From assembly GCA_018058095.1 (NCBI GenBank), contig JAGPCO010000025.1, positions 1 through 64,000 on the forward strand: a stretch of DNA of 64,000 bases. Direction: 5' to 3'. Shown here in pieces: positions 1-8,142 of the stretch. This DNA comes from Kofleriaceae bacterium (GTDB lineage: Bacteria > Myxococcota_A > Polyangia > Haliangiales > Haliangiaceae). A program made the position numbers and the translations under genes. Position 1 is the stretch's first letter, and each line of letters starts with the position of its first letter. The notes under the pieces were generated by a model. It had not been told where the DNA came from and did not search any database. It saw only the letters and a list, made by a program, of their open reading frames with translations.

Positions 1-1170
1 GGTGCGGACCATGCGGCGGCGCAGCGGTCCGAGCCAGCGGCTGGTCGGGAAGGTGAGGTCACGCAGCCAGGCCAGCAGGCGCGAGTCGCCCTGGAAGAAC
101 GGGGTGAGGGCGCGGGTCGCGAACTGGTAGTAGGCGAGGTGGCGCCGGCGCGCCGCGCTGTAGGCGCGCAGGCCGTCGGCGATGGTGCCGGCGCCGGCCA
201 GGCAGCGCGCCAGCTCGCGCGCGTCCCACAGCGCCAGGTTGGCGCCCTGCCCCAGCTGCGGGCTGGTGGCGTGCGCGGCGTCGCCGAGGAACACCAGGCG
301 CTCGCCGTGCCAGCGCCGCATCGCCACGTCGCGGTACTGGGTGAAGCGCAGCTGCTCGAGGTCGGTGATCTGCGCCAGCACTGGCGCGGCCTGCGGGTGC
401 AGCCGCAGCGCGTGGGCCCGCCAGGCGTCGAGGCCACGCGCCCGCAGCGCCGCGACCCGGTCGGCCCGCACGCTCCAGAACACGCTCACCACCGGCCGAT
501 CGTCGTCGGGCGCGCGCCCGGTCGGCAGCAGCCCGAACATGGTGTGGGCGCCGTCGAGCACCTGCAGCACCTGGCGCCCGTCGGTCAGGCCCTGATCGGG
601 CGCCTCGGCCACGAACCACAGCGCGCCCCACGGGTACGGGCGCGACCGCACCGGCGCCGGCGCCTCGTGGTGCAGCTCGCTCACGCTGCCGTCAGCCACC
701 ACCACCAGCGGGTACGGGCCGTGCCGCTCGCCGGCGCGGTCGACCACCCAGCGACCGTCGCCACCCGCGGTCGCCGGCGCCGCCACCACGTCGACGCCGA
801 GCCGCACCTGCACCCCCGGCTCGGCGTTGGCGGCGCCGAGCAGCGCGGTGAACAACACGCCGCGGTGCAGGCCGTAACCGACCAGGCGCGGGTCGACGTC
901 GGCGTAGCGCAGGTCGACCACCACCCGGCCGTCGGCGCGCCGGCACACCAGGCCGTCGAGCTCGGTCGCCCGCGCGGTGATCGCCGACAGGAGGCCGAGT
1001 TCGGCCAGGACCGCCTGCCCGGTCGGCTGCAGCGTGATGCCGGCGCCGACCGGTCCCGGCTGGGCGACCCGCTCGAACAGGGTGACCGCGTGCCCAGCCC
1101 GCGCCAGCAGCACGGCGACGGCGGCGCCCGCGGTGCCCGCGCCGACCACCGCGATCGACTGCCCCGGCAT
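1..1170 (-). CDS. FAD-dependent monooxygenase (3' end outside window)
   Basis: Flavoprotein aromatic-hydroxylase type (PheA/UbiH-like, FAD_binding_3). The start ATG is at 1170 and 390 codons run off the window edge without a stop. The N-terminus has the Rossmann dinucleotide fold VVGAGTAGAAVAVLLARAG followed by an acidic residue (LFERV). Near residue 290 is the second FAD motif GDAAHATSPQLGQGANLALWD, which binds the ribityl and pyrophosphate part. These flavoproteins use NAD(P)H and O2 to hydroxylate or epoxidise small molecules. The substrate cannot be read from sequence. It is divergent from the exporter genes starting at 1327, with 156 bp between, so a shared role (making and exporting a product) is possible but unproven. 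Confidence 0.9.
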   Translation of the reverse strand, partial: MPGQSIAVVGAGTAGAAVAVLLARAGHAVTLFERVAQPGPVGAGITLQPTGQAVLAELGLLSAITARATELDGLVCRRADGRVVVDLRYADVDPRLVGYGLHRGVLFTALLGAANAEPGVQVRLGVDVVAAPATAGGDGRWVVDRAGERHGPYPLVVVADGSVSELHHEAPAPVRSRPYPWGALWFVAEAPDQGLTDGRQVLQVLDGAHTMFGLLPTGRAPDDDRPVVSVFWSVRADRVAALRARGLDAWRAHALRLHPQAAPVLAQITDLEQLRFTQYRDVAMRRWHGERLVFLGDAAHATSPQLGQGANLALWDARELARCLAGAGTIADGLRAYSAARRRHLAYYQFATRALTPFFQGDSRLLAWLRDLTFPTSRWLGPLRRRMVRT

Positions 1171-1326
1171 GGGCGAACCCTACTCCAGCCGGCCGCCGCC
1201 GGCCGCCCGTGCGCGAGCGCGAGCGCACAGGCTGCGCCAGCCCGTCCCGTCTTTGCGCCTCCCGACCGCCAAGGCCGCCAGAACGGGCCACCTGGGCCTG
1301 GTCCGGAACTTGCTCTCCCCGCGGGT

Positions 1327-2556
1327 ATGGCCGCTCCACGTCATCTGCGTCGCTGGCTCATCATCGCCGGCGTGGGCGTCGCCGCCGTCGGCGCCGGCCT
1401 GTGGTGGTGGCAGCGCCCGGCCACGGTCACCACCGAGCCGGTCCGACGCGGCCGGGTGATCGAGGCGGTCTACGCCACCGGCACGGTCGAGCCGATCCAC
1501 CGCGTCGTCGTCAAGGCCCGCGTCAGCGACCACGTCGAGGCGATCCTGGCCGAGGAGGGGGACGCGGTGACCGCCGGCCAGGTCCTGGCCCGCATCCACA
1601 ACCCGCTCCGGGCCTACGCGCTCACCCAGGGCAAGACCCAGCTCACCCGCGCCGAGCGCCAGGCCGGCGCCAGCTCGCCGCAGCTGGCCGCCCTGACCGC
1701 GCAGGCCCGGGCGCTCGAGGCCCAGCTCGAGTTCGCCCGCCTCGAGCTCGGCCGGACCGAGCGCCTGCGCGCCAGCGGCGCGGTGACCCAGCAGGCCCTC
1801 GACGCCGCCCGCCTGAGCGCGGTCACGCTCGAGGCCCAGACCGAGGCGGCCAAGCAGGGCCTGCGCTCGGCCCGGCTCGAGCTGGCGGCGGCGCGCGACC
1901 AGCTCGCCACCCAGGTCGACTCGCTCGCCAGCGAGGTCGACGAGCGCGAGGTGGCGTCGCCCATCACCGGCCAGGTCCTGCGCCGCGACGTCGAGCCCGG
2001 CGAGGTGGTCGCGGTCAACCAGGCGCTGTTCGAGGTCGCCGACCTGTCGACGCTGCTGATCGAGCTGCACGTCGACGAGGCCGACATCGCCCGCGTCCAC
2101 GACGGGGCGAGCCCGTCGGTGGTGGCGCTGTCGTTCTTCGCCTTCCCCGGCAAGTCCTTCGCCGGGACCGTCGTCGCCATCCTGCCCGAGCCGGATCGCG
2201 TCCGTCGCTCCTACACAGTCAAGGTCGGGCTCGACGCGCCCGTCCCCGGCCTGCGGGTCGGCATGACCGCCGAGGCCAACCTCGTCGTCACCCGCCGCGA
2301 CGACGCGCTGCTGGTCCCGGCGCCGGCGGTCACCGGCGACCAGGCCTGGTTCGTCGAGCGCGGCCGCGCGGTGCGCCGCCGCCTGACCCTCGGCATCCGC
2401 GACCTCACCCACGTCGAGGTGCTGGCCGGCGCCGCCGAGGGTGACCTGGCCGTCACCGGTGGCGACCTGGCCGGCCTGCGCGCCGGCGACCGGGTCAAGA
2501 CGACCAAGGCCGCCGTGGTCGCCGCGCCCCAGGCCGCGGCCCGGGCCACGCCATGA
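1327..2556 (+). CDS. Periplasmic adaptor subunit of tripartite ABC efflux pump (HlyD/MacA type)
   Basis: 409-residue membrane-fusion protein. A single N-terminal anchor (about residues 9-26, ending in GLWWWQRP) is followed by a biotinyl-lipoyl-like half (about 45-90), a long alpha-helical hairpin rich in Ala, Glu, Gln and Leu (about 95-195), the second lipoyl half (SPITGQVLRRDVEPGEVV) and a beta-barrel plus membrane-proximal domain. Its role is to link an inner-membrane permease to an outer-membrane channel. The ATG at 1327 is chosen because it directly precedes the signal anchor; the longer upstream reading frame is arginine/proline-rich shadow sequence. The stop overlaps the next start (ATGA), so it is translationally coupled to the permease. 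Confidence 0.93.
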   Translation: MAAPRHLRRWLIIAGVGVAAVGAGLWWWQRPATVTTEPVRRGRVIEAVYATGTVEPIHRVVVKARVSDHVEAILAEEGDAVTAGQVLARIHNPLRAYALTQGKTQLTRAERQAGASSPQLAALTAQARALEAQLEFARLELGRTERLRASGAVTQQALDAARLSAVTLEAQTEAAKQGLRSARLELAAARDQLATQVDSLASEVDEREVASPITGQVLRRDVEPGEVVAVNQALFEVADLSTLLIELHVDEADIARVHDGASPSVVALSFFAFPGKSFAGTVVAILPEPDRVRRSYTVKVGLDAPVPGLRVGMTAEANLVVTRRDDALLVPAPAVTGDQAWFVERGRAVRRRLTLGIRDLTHVEVLAGAAEGDLAVTGGDLAGLRAGDRVKTTKAAVVAAPQAAARATP

Positions 2557-3809
2557 GGGCCGAGCTGTACATCGCCGGCCGCCAGCTGTGGCACCGCAAG
2601 CTGCTCGGCGCCATCGCCGTGCTCGGCGTCACCCTCGGCGTCCTGTCGCTGATCGCCATCACCGGCATCATGCGCGGGTTCCAGACCAAGTTCCTGTCGA
2701 CCATCCTGCAGATCAGCCCGCACGTCGTGCTGTTCGACACCACGCTCGGCCAGACCGAGCCGATCATCGACCAGCTCCTCGGCGGCGACGGCCCGGCCGT
2801 CACCGCTGTGGCCCGGCAGGCCAGCAGCGACCGGCAGCGCCGCATCGTCCGCCCCGGCGAGATCGTGCGGACCATCCGGGCCATGCCCGGCGTCGACGCG
2901 GTGGCTCCGCTGGTGGTCGGCAACGCGGTGGCCTCGACCGGCAGCAAGGAGACGCCGGTCGAGATCCGCGGCGTCGATCCGCTGGTGCAGGACCGGGTCA
3001 CCCCGCTGCGTGCCAACATCGTCGCCGGCCGGTTCGACGATCTCGCCGGCGGCAGCGACGGCGCCCTGGTCGGCAGCCAGCTGGCCGACCTGCTCGGCCT
3101 CGGCGTCGGCGACAACCTGACCTGCGCCTCGGCCCGCGGTCAGCGGGTGGTGGTGCGGGTGGTGGCCATCTTCGACACCGGCGTGGCCGTGCTCGACAAG
3201 GGCCGAGTCTACCTCACCACCCGCCTGGCCCAGACCCTGCTCGGCCGCGGCGACGCCATCGACCGCATCGAGCTGCGCCTGCGTGACCCCGACGACGCCG
3301 GCGCCATCACCACCCGGCTCGAGGCCCAGTTCGGCTACGACGCCGAGAGCTGGCAGCAGACCAACGCCAGCATGCTCGGCGTGTTCGGCCAGCAGAACCT
3401 CATCACCGGCATGATGATCGGCGCGGTGCTCCTGGTCGGCGGCTTCGGCATCCTGTCGATCCAGATCATGGTCGTGCTCGAGAAGCGGCGTGACATCGCC
3501 CTGCTCAAGGCGGTCGGCTACTCGTCGCGCAACGTGCTGACCATCTTCCTGGCCGAGGGCGCGGTGGTCGCGGTCATCGGCGCCAGCCTGGGCGCTGGCC
3601 TGGGCCACCTCGTGCTGCTGGGCATGCGGCAGATCAAGAGCGCGTCGGGCATGGGCTACGCCCGCCCGAGCACGTTCGCCATCTACGAGCGGCCGAGCGT
3701 GTACGTGCTGGCGTTCGTGTTCGCGGTGGTGGTCGGCCTGCTGGCCAGCCTGGTCCCGGCCTGGCGGGCGTCGCGCCTCGAGCCGGTCGACGTGCTGAGG
3801 GGCTCGTGA
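2553..3809 (+). CDS. ABC transporter permease, FtsX/MacB/LolC-E family
   Basis: 418 residues with the classic type VII ABC topology. There is one N-terminal transmembrane helix (about residues 15-37), a large periplasmic MacB_PCD domain (about 40-270), then three C-terminal helices (about 278-300, 325-350, 380-400) ending in PAWRASRLEPVDVLRG, the usual FtsX-family tail. Such permeases do mechanotransmission rather than forming a substrate channel. Together with the adaptor upstream and the ATPase downstream (both overlapping by 4 bp) it forms a complete MacAB/Lol-like module. No outer-membrane TolC partner gene is in the window. Substrate unknown. Confidence 0.93.
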   Translation: MRAELYIAGRQLWHRKLLGAIAVLGVTLGVLSLIAITGIMRGFQTKFLSTILQISPHVVLFDTTLGQTEPIIDQLLGGDGPAVTAVARQASSDRQRRIVRPGEIVRTIRAMPGVDAVAPLVVGNAVASTGSKETPVEIRGVDPLVQDRVTPLRANIVAGRFDDLAGGSDGALVGSQLADLLGLGVGDNLTCASARGQRVVVRVVAIFDTGVAVLDKGRVYLTTRLAQTLLGRGDAIDRIELRLRDPDDAGAITTRLEAQFGYDAESWQQTNASMLGVFGQQNLITGMMIGAVLLVGGFGILSIQIMVVLEKRRDIALLKAVGYSSRNVLTIFLAEGAVVAVIGASLGAGLGHLVLLGMRQIKSASGMGYARPSTFAIYERPSVYVLAFVFAVVVGLLASLVPAWRASRLEPVDVLRGS

Positions 3810-4582
3810 CCGCGCCAGCCGCGACCGCGCCGGCGCTCGAGGCGCGCGCGCTGGTGCGTGACCTCGGCGACGAGGTCAAGACCCGCATCCTGCACGGCAT
3901 CGACCTGACCATCGCCGCCGGCGAGTTCGTCAGCGTCACCGGGCCGAGCGGCTCCGGCAAGTCGACCCTGCTGTACCTCCTGGCCGCGCTCGACCGACCG
4001 ACCGCCGGCGACGTCCTGATCGAGGGCGTGTCGCTCGGTGGCCTCGACGACGTCGAGCGCGGCGCCCTGCGCGGCGAGCGGCTCGGCTTCGTCTTCCAGT
4101 TCCACTTCCTCCTGCCCGAGTTCACGGTGCTCGAGAACGTGATGGTGCCGATGCTGCGGCGGCGCGACATCACGCGCGCCGACGCCGCGGCCCGGGCCCG
4201 CGCCGTGCTGACCCAGCTCGGCCTGGGCGAGCTCGGGTCGCGCCGCCCGACCCAGCTGTCGGGTGGGCAGCAGCAACGGGTGTCGATCGCCCGCGCCCTG
4301 GCCCACCGGCCGCGCATCCTGTTCGCCGACGAGCCGACCGGCAACCTCGACAGCGCCGCCGCGCTGGGGGTGATGGACACCTTCGATCGTCTCCACCGCG
4401 ACCAGGGCATGACCATCGTCATGGTCACCCACGAGCCGTCGTACGCGCGCCGGGCCCAGCGCGAGATCCGCCTGCGCGACGGCCGCATCGTCGACGAGCT
4501 GCACCACGCGGCCGCGGCCGCGGTCGCGGGGCTCGCCAGCCCCGGCGGCGTGGTCGCGCCGGCCGCGCCGATCGCTCAGTAG
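3806..4582 (+). CDS. ABC transporter ATP-binding protein, LolD/MacB family
   Basis: 258 residues, GTG start overlapping the permease stop (GTGA). Visible motifs are Walker A GPSGSGKST, Q-loop in FVFQFHFLLPEFTVLENV, signature LSGGQQQRVSIARAL, Walker B ILFADEPTGNLD and H-loop MVTHEP. The family powers lipoprotein, peptide or drug extrusion through FtsX-type permeases. A C-terminal tail of about 30 Ala/Val/Pro-rich residues goes beyond the usual LolD length of about 225-235. It has no C39 peptidase domain, so it could not itself trim a double-glycine leader. The 3' end overlaps the convergent small gene by 7 bp. Confidence 0.93.
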   Translation: MTAPAATAPALEARALVRDLGDEVKTRILHGIDLTIAAGEFVSVTGPSGSGKSTLLYLLAALDRPTAGDVLIEGVSLGGLDDVERGALRGERLGFVFQFHFLLPEFTVLENVMVPMLRRRDITRADAAARARAVLTQLGLGELGSRRPTQLSGGQQQRVSIARALAHRPRILFADEPTGNLDSAAALGVMDTFDRLHRDQGMTIVMVTHEPSYARRAQREIRLRDGRIVDELHHAAAAAVAGLASPGGVVAPAAPIAQ

Positions 4583-4806
4583 TGGTACGCGTTCGACAGC
4601 GCGTTGCCCCAGTCGTTGAACCAGGCGTTGGCCTCGTCCACCGTCATCGGCGTGTCGCTGGCGCCACAGGTGCAGGCCTCCGACCAGCACGTGAAGCAGT
4701 ACTCCCAGCCGTAGCGCACGAAGTTCCCGCCGCTGCCGGACATCGCCTCGAGCTTCTCGGCCGAGAGCTGCTGCGGGCGGAGGGTACGTCGTTCGGGCTT
4801 ACGCAT
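4576..4806 (-). CDS. Small Cys-rich protein with leader-like N-terminus (possible RiPP precursor)
   Basis: 76 residues from ATG 4806. An in-frame GTG at 4872 would add 22 residues and has GGAGG only 3 nt upstream, so the start is uncertain. The N-terminal half is charged and contains LSAEKLEAMSGSGG (residues 14-27), which resembles the LSxEELxxIxGG leader of bacteriocin and RiPP precursors. The C-terminal half is aromatic-rich with four cysteines (37, 40, 45, 47: YCFTCWSEACTC) and many Trp, Tyr and Asn. There is no signal peptide or transmembrane helix. It lies convergent to a complete HlyD-permease-ATPase exporter. A zinc-binding or structural role for the CxxC-x4-CxC cluster is an alternative. 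I do not recognise a named family. Confidence 0.6.
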   Translation of the reverse strand: MRKPERRTLRPQQLSAEKLEAMSGSGGNFVRYGWEYCFTCWSEACTCGASDTPMTVDEANAWFNDWGNALSNAYHY

Positions 4807-4935
4807 GGCCTGGTTCACTGCAGGAACGGAGCCATCCCCCGCCCCAGCCAAATCCAACGCTTGCGCGTGCACCTACCTCCAGCACGTGCACCGGCGCTGT
4901 GTAGCACTGCGCGAACTGTGCACGGGGTGGGCTGC

Positions 4936-4941
4936 TATAAG
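4936..4941 (+). promoter_or_regulatory. -10-like box TATAAG just upstream of the methylase-like gene
   Basis: TATAAG stands out in otherwise GC-rich sequence 6 nt before the GTG at 4948, so transcription from it would start at or next to the start codon. No good -35 TTGACA match is present; GAACTG lies at about 17 nt spacing. Weak evidence only. Confidence 0.3.
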
Positions 4942-4947
4942 GCGCAG

Positions 4948-5652
4948 GTGACCGCGCCGCCGACCTCCACCGCCGCGCCGACGCCGGTGCCGGGCCCCCA
5001 CGCGCCGCCGGGCCGGACCGTGCACCACGGCGACGGCGTGGCCTTCCTCGCCGCCGCCGCGCTGCCGGCCGACCACGCCATCGTCACCTCGCTGCCCGAC
5101 GTGAGCGAGCTGCCACGCCTGGGCGACGACGGCTGGCGCGCCTGGTTCATCACCACCGCGGCGCTGTGCTGCCGCCAGCTGGCCGACGACGGCGTCGCCA
5201 TCTTCTTCCAGACCGACGTCAAGCGCGACGGCCGCTGGGTCGACAAGAGCTACCTGGTGCAGCGCGGCGCCGACGACGCCGGCAGCCACCTCCTGTGGCA
5301 CAAGGTCGTGTGCCGCGCGCCCGCCGGCACCACCACGTTCGGTCGACCGGCCTACGCCCACCTGCTGGCGTTCAGCCGGACCCGCCGCCTGCCCCCGGGC
5401 CGCTCGTCGCCCGACGTGTTGCCCGCGCTCGGAGCCATGACCTGGGCCCGGGCCATGGGCACCGCCGCCTGCGACGCCGCCGCGCGGTTCCTCGTGACCG
5501 AACAGGCCGCGCGCGTGGTGGTCGACCCGTTCTGCGGCGTCGGCACCATGCTCGCCATCGCCAACCGCCACGGCCTCGACGCCGTCGGGGTCGAGCTGTC
5601 GGCCAAACGCGCCGCCCGCGCCGCCACGCTGGTGCTCGCGCCCGACCCGTAG
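4948..5652 (+). CDS. DNA-methylase-like SAM-dependent methyltransferase
   Basis: 234 residues from GTG 4948; sequence upstream of this in the frame is not protein-like. An N-terminal Pro/Ala stretch is followed by HHGDGVAFLAA, a motif IV-like SLPDVSELP (about residue 50, where N6-adenine or N4-cytosine methylases carry DPPY/SPPY), and near the C-terminus VVDPFCGVGTMLAIANRHG then GVELSAKRAARA. The last is the FxGxG SAM-binding motif I of THUMP/N-4/N-6-type methylases in circularly permuted order. Similar uncharacterised proteins occur widely in high-GC bacteria, to my recollection. The substrate (DNA, tRNA or other) is not evident and no restriction gene is adjacent. Confidence 0.8.
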   Translation: MTAPPTSTAAPTPVPGPHAPPGRTVHHGDGVAFLAAAALPADHAIVTSLPDVSELPRLGDDGWRAWFITTAALCCRQLADDGVAIFFQTDVKRDGRWVDKSYLVQRGADDAGSHLLWHKVVCRAPAGTTTFGRPAYAHLLAFSRTRRLPPGRSSPDVLPALGAMTWARAMGTAACDAAARFLVTEQAARVVVDPFCGVGTMLAIANRHGLDAVGVELSAKRAARAATLVLAPDP

Positions 5653-5680
5653 CGACCGTAGGCGCGCCCACGATCGCTAC
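5649..5680. terminator. Stem-loop terminator spanning the methylase-like stop codon
   Basis: A 32-nt near-perfect palindrome: the two 16-nt halves, starting GTAGCGA and ending TCGCTAC around a central GGCGCGCC, pair at 14 of 16 positions. It includes the TAG stop at 5650-5652. There is no strong T-run, as is common at this GC content, so transcript termination or 3' stabilisation is inferred. Confidence 0.55.
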
Positions 5681-5820
5681 GCCCCCGCGTGCTGGCCACC
5701 CCGCTGGCCAGGGAGGCACCTCACCAAGCAGCGTCGCCCGCGGGCCGCGATCGCGGGGAGGGCAGCCCCAGGCATCGACCACCTGCGAGCGGCACGAGCG
5801 CTGCACAGGCCGGCGGCGTG

Positions 5821-6750
5821 ATGCCCTCCACCCACCGCGCCGCCCTCCTCCTGTCGCTCGCCACCACCGCCGCCTGCGCCACCGAGGCCGAGGTCGACTC
5901 GCTCCTCGAGAGCGAGGACTCGACCGCCGGCGCCTCGGTCTCGATCGCGCGCGGCCTGACAGGCTGCCAGGGCCGGGCCGACTCGTCGATCCCGAGCGAC
6001 GGCCGCTACGTCATCACCACGTTCGGCGGCCCCGGCGATCACCAGCCGATGTCGTGCGGCGGCTACGCCGACGGCAGCTGGTACTACGCGGCGTCGCGCC
6101 AGCGCTACGGCTGCGGCTCGCGCATCGCCATCCGCGCAGGCGGCAAGTGCGTGGTGGCGCAGACCGACGACTACGGCCCCGACGTGTGCGTCGAGCGCGC
6201 CGCCAACCAGGAGATCATCGACGTCTCGCCCAAGGTGGCGCGCCACCTGTTCGGCACCAGCGGCGCCGGCTGGAGCGACGGCCTCGTCGTCACCGTGGAG
6301 GAGGTCGCGACGTCGACGCCGCTCGGCCCGTGTGGCGCCTCGGTGCCGACCGACCCGGGCGACCCGGGCGATCCCGGCGACCCCGGCGACCCCGGCGACC
6401 CCGGCGATCCGGGCGACCCCGGCGACCCGCCGGCCGAGTCGACCTGCCCGTCCGACACCCTCGGCCGCGACGTCACCGCCGGCACCTGCGTGCAGGCCGC
6501 CGGCGACGGCCGCTGGTACGAGTGTGTCGCCGGCGCCTGGCAAGGCCGGTCGTCGTCGGCCGGCTGCGCCACCGCCTTCGGCTACTGCCGCTCGGCCACG
6601 CTCGGCCGCTCGGTCCCCGCTCGCACCTGCGTGCAGGCCGCTTCCGACGAGGTCTGGTACCAGTGCAACGGCCAGCGCTGGGCCACCCCCGTCGACGCCG
6701 ACGCCGCGACCGGCCCGATCGGCGCCTGCTCGACCAGCCACCCGCTGTAG
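5821..6750 (+). CDS. Secreted/lipoprotein RlpA-like double-psi beta-barrel protein with Asp-Pro-Gly linker
   Basis: 309 residues. The signal peptide ends TTAACATEAE (lipobox-like AAC, so probably a lipoprotein). A globular domain (about residues 45-165) contains SIPSDGRYVITTFGG and a TDDYGPDVC...IIDVSPKVARHLFG segment that resembles the DRGP...IDLSxAAA signature of RlpA/expansin double-psi barrels. Then come eight Asp-Pro-Gly units (178-201) and two C-terminal Cys-containing repeats beginning CPSDTLGRDV and CRSATLGRSV, each with a TCVQAA motif. Cell-wall or polysaccharide binding is plausible from the fold. The repeats at the end may be a surface-attachment or sorting module. Its stop is directly followed by the convergent oxidoreductase stop. 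Confidence 0.7.
   Translation: MPSTHRAALLLSLATTAACATEAEVDSLLESEDSTAGASVSIARGLTGCQGRADSSIPSDGRYVITTFGGPGDHQPMSCGGYADGSWYYAASRQRYGCGSRIAIRAGGKCVVAQTDDYGPDVCVERAANQEIIDVSPKVARHLFGTSGAGWSDGLVVTVEEVATSTPLGPCGASVPTDPGDPGDPGDPGDPGDPGDPGDPGDPPAESTCPSDTLGRDVTAGTCVQAAGDGRWYECVAGAWQGRSSSAGCATAFGYCRSATLGRSVPARTCVQAASDEVWYQCNGQRWATPVDADAATGPIGACSTSHPL
6352..6423 (+). repeat. 9-bp tandem repeat encoding (Asp-Pro-Gly)x8
   Basis: Eight in-frame copies of GA(C/T)CC(C/G)GGC with synonymous third-base variation, ending in a GAC CCG CCG unit. It encodes a collagen-like flexible or rigid linker between the barrel domain and the C-terminal repeats of the secreted protein. Confidence 0.9.
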
Positions 6751-7752
6751 CTACGACCAGCGCAGCAGCAGCTTGCCGGTGGCCTGCTTGCGCTCGAGCG
6801 CCTCGTGGGCGGCCGCGACCTGGTCGGCCGCGAACACCTGGCCGACGTGTGGCACCAGGCCCATCCGCTGCACCTCCCCGAGCGACGCGGTCAGGCGCTC
6901 GATCCACACCGGGTCGCGCATCACGGTCAGCGCGTTGAGCGCGTACACGCCGGTGCTGTCGCCGAACAGGCGCAGCACGCTGATACGCGGCGTCTCGATC
7001 AGCGTGCGCGCCACCCGCAGCAGGTTGCGCTTGCCGTCGGCCACGCCCGAGTTCATGCCGATACACACGATGCGCCCGGTCAGGCCGAGCCGGGCCCGCT
7101 GCCAGGTGATGTTGCCGCCGCCCGAGGCGTTCAGGACGAGGTCGTAGCCGCGCCGGCTGCGATCGGCCCGGAACTCGTCGCGGGTCAGGGCGGTCGCGCC
7201 CAGGCCCTCGATGAACGCCTTCTTGTGCGGGCTGGTCGTCAGGCCGGTGACCTCGGCGCCGAGGTGCTTGGCCAGCTGGGTGGCGATGACGCCGACGCCG
7301 CCGGTCGCGCACTCGATCAGCACGCGATCGCCGGCGCGGACCCGGGCCATCTCGACCAGCGCCAGGTGCGCGGTGAAGTACGCCACCGGCAACGCGGCCC
7401 CGGCCGCCAGGTCGTGCCCGGCCGGCAGCGGGAACACCTGCGCCGCCGGGATCACCACGCGCGACGCGTAGCCGCCGAAGTAGGTGCCGGCGATGACCCG
7501 GTCGCCGACCTTCACCGTGCTGACCCGGGCGCCGACCGCGGCCACCGTGCCGCTGACCTCGTAACCCGGCACGAACGGCTTCTTCGGCGCGTCGGGGTAC
7601 AGGCCGATGCGCATCTGCACGTCGGCGAAGTTGATGCCCGAGTAGGCGACGTCGATGGCCACCTCGTCGTCGCCCGGGGCCGGGTCGGCCACCTCGCGCT
7701 GGACCAGGGTGGCGGAGGGACCAAAACGCTCGATGAGGATCTGATGGTGCAT
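6751..7752 (-). CDS. NADPH:quinone oxidoreductase / zinc-independent MDR alcohol dehydrogenase
   Basis: 333 residues, medium-chain dehydrogenase/reductase fold of the quinone oxidoreductase (Qor/zeta-crystallin) branch. An N-terminal GroES-like domain (YSGINFADVQMRIGLYP...GYEVSGTVAAVG) precedes a Rossmann domain with the AxxGxxG-type motif IECATGGVGVIATQLAKHLGA. Catalytic-zinc cysteines are absent, which fits quinone or enone reduction with NADPH. The start ATG at 7752 is supported by AAAGGA 8 nt upstream (7760-7765); a longer frame exists but lacks an RBS. It lies 75 bp downstream of the arsR-type gene on the same strand and is the probable target of that regulator. Confidence 0.9.
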   Translation of the reverse strand: MHHQILIERFGPSATLVQREVADPAPGDDEVAIDVAYSGINFADVQMRIGLYPDAPKKPFVPGYEVSGTVAAVGARVSTVKVGDRVIAGTYFGGYASRVVIPAAQVFPLPAGHDLAAGAALPVAYFTAHLALVEMARVRAGDRVLIECATGGVGVIATQLAKHLGAEVTGLTTSPHKKAFIEGLGATALTRDEFRADRSRRGYDLVLNASGGGNITWQRARLGLTGRIVCIGMNSGVADGKRNLLRVARTLIETPRISVLRLFGDSTGVYALNALTVMRDPVWIERLTASLGEVQRMGLVPHVGQVFAADQVAAAHEALERKQATGKLLLRWS

Positions 7753-7759
7753 GGCTGGT

Positions 7760-7778
7760 TCCTTTAGTTTCAAAACTA
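7760..7778 (-). promoter_or_regulatory. RBS and operator-like palindrome before the quinone oxidoreductase
   Basis: On the minus strand AAAGGA (7765-7760) is a good Shine-Dalgarno for the ATG at 7752. Overlapping it is a perfect dyad TAGTTT-CA-AAACTA (7765-7778) in an unusually AT-rich patch. The same ATAGTT core recurs inside the arsR promoter at 8160-8166, which suggests one regulator reads both. Confidence 0.5.
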
Positions 7779-7827
7779 TCGAAGTGAAATCGCGTGGCGC
7801 GGCCCCCGGCACCCGCCGGGGGCGCGG

Positions 7828-8136
7828 TCAGTTGCCGACGCTGAGCGCGGCGCGCAGCCGGGCCAGGCCGTCTGGGTCGACCGAGCAGATGAGCTGCTTA
7901 CCCTCGCGCTGGGTCTGGATGAGGCCGGCGTCGGCCAGCTCCTTGACGTGGTGCGACACCGTCGGTGCGCCCAGGTCGAGGCCGGCCAGCAGCTTGGCCA
8001 GGAAGCAGTCGTGGACCCGGCCGCGCGCCAGGTCGAGCTTGCTCTCGTCGAGCAGGTTCATGAACAGCCGCAGCCGGTTGGGGTTGGCCAGGGCCCGGAA
8101 CATCCGCGCCAGCCGGGCCGTCTCGTCCTGCGCCAT
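7828..8136 (-). CDS. ArsR-family winged-helix transcriptional regulator
   Basis: 102 residues, the usual ArsR/SmtB length. An N-terminal helix (ARMFRALANPNRLRLFMNLL) is followed by LDLGAPTVSHHVKELADAGLIQTQREGKQLIC, the recognition helix and beta-wing. There are single Cys residues but no CVC metal-site motif in the recognition helix, so it is probably not a classical metal sensor; a redox or small-molecule ligand is likely. ATG 8136 sits 6 nt from a near-consensus -10 box, so the mRNA may be leaderless. It precedes the quinone oxidoreductase, and autoregulation plus control of that gene is the likely role. Confidence 0.92.
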   Translation of the reverse strand: MAQDETARLARMFRALANPNRLRLFMNLLDESKLDLARGRVHDCFLAKLLAGLDLGAPTVSHHVKELADAGLIQTQREGKQLICSVDPDGLARLRAALSVGN

Positions 8137-8142
8137 GCTGCA

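Noticed and set aside
139-1326. Long plus-strand open frame before the efflux adaptor
   Set aside because: Its product is arginine/proline/histidine-rich and lies opposite a real FAD monooxygenase; only the part from ATG 1327 is protein-like.
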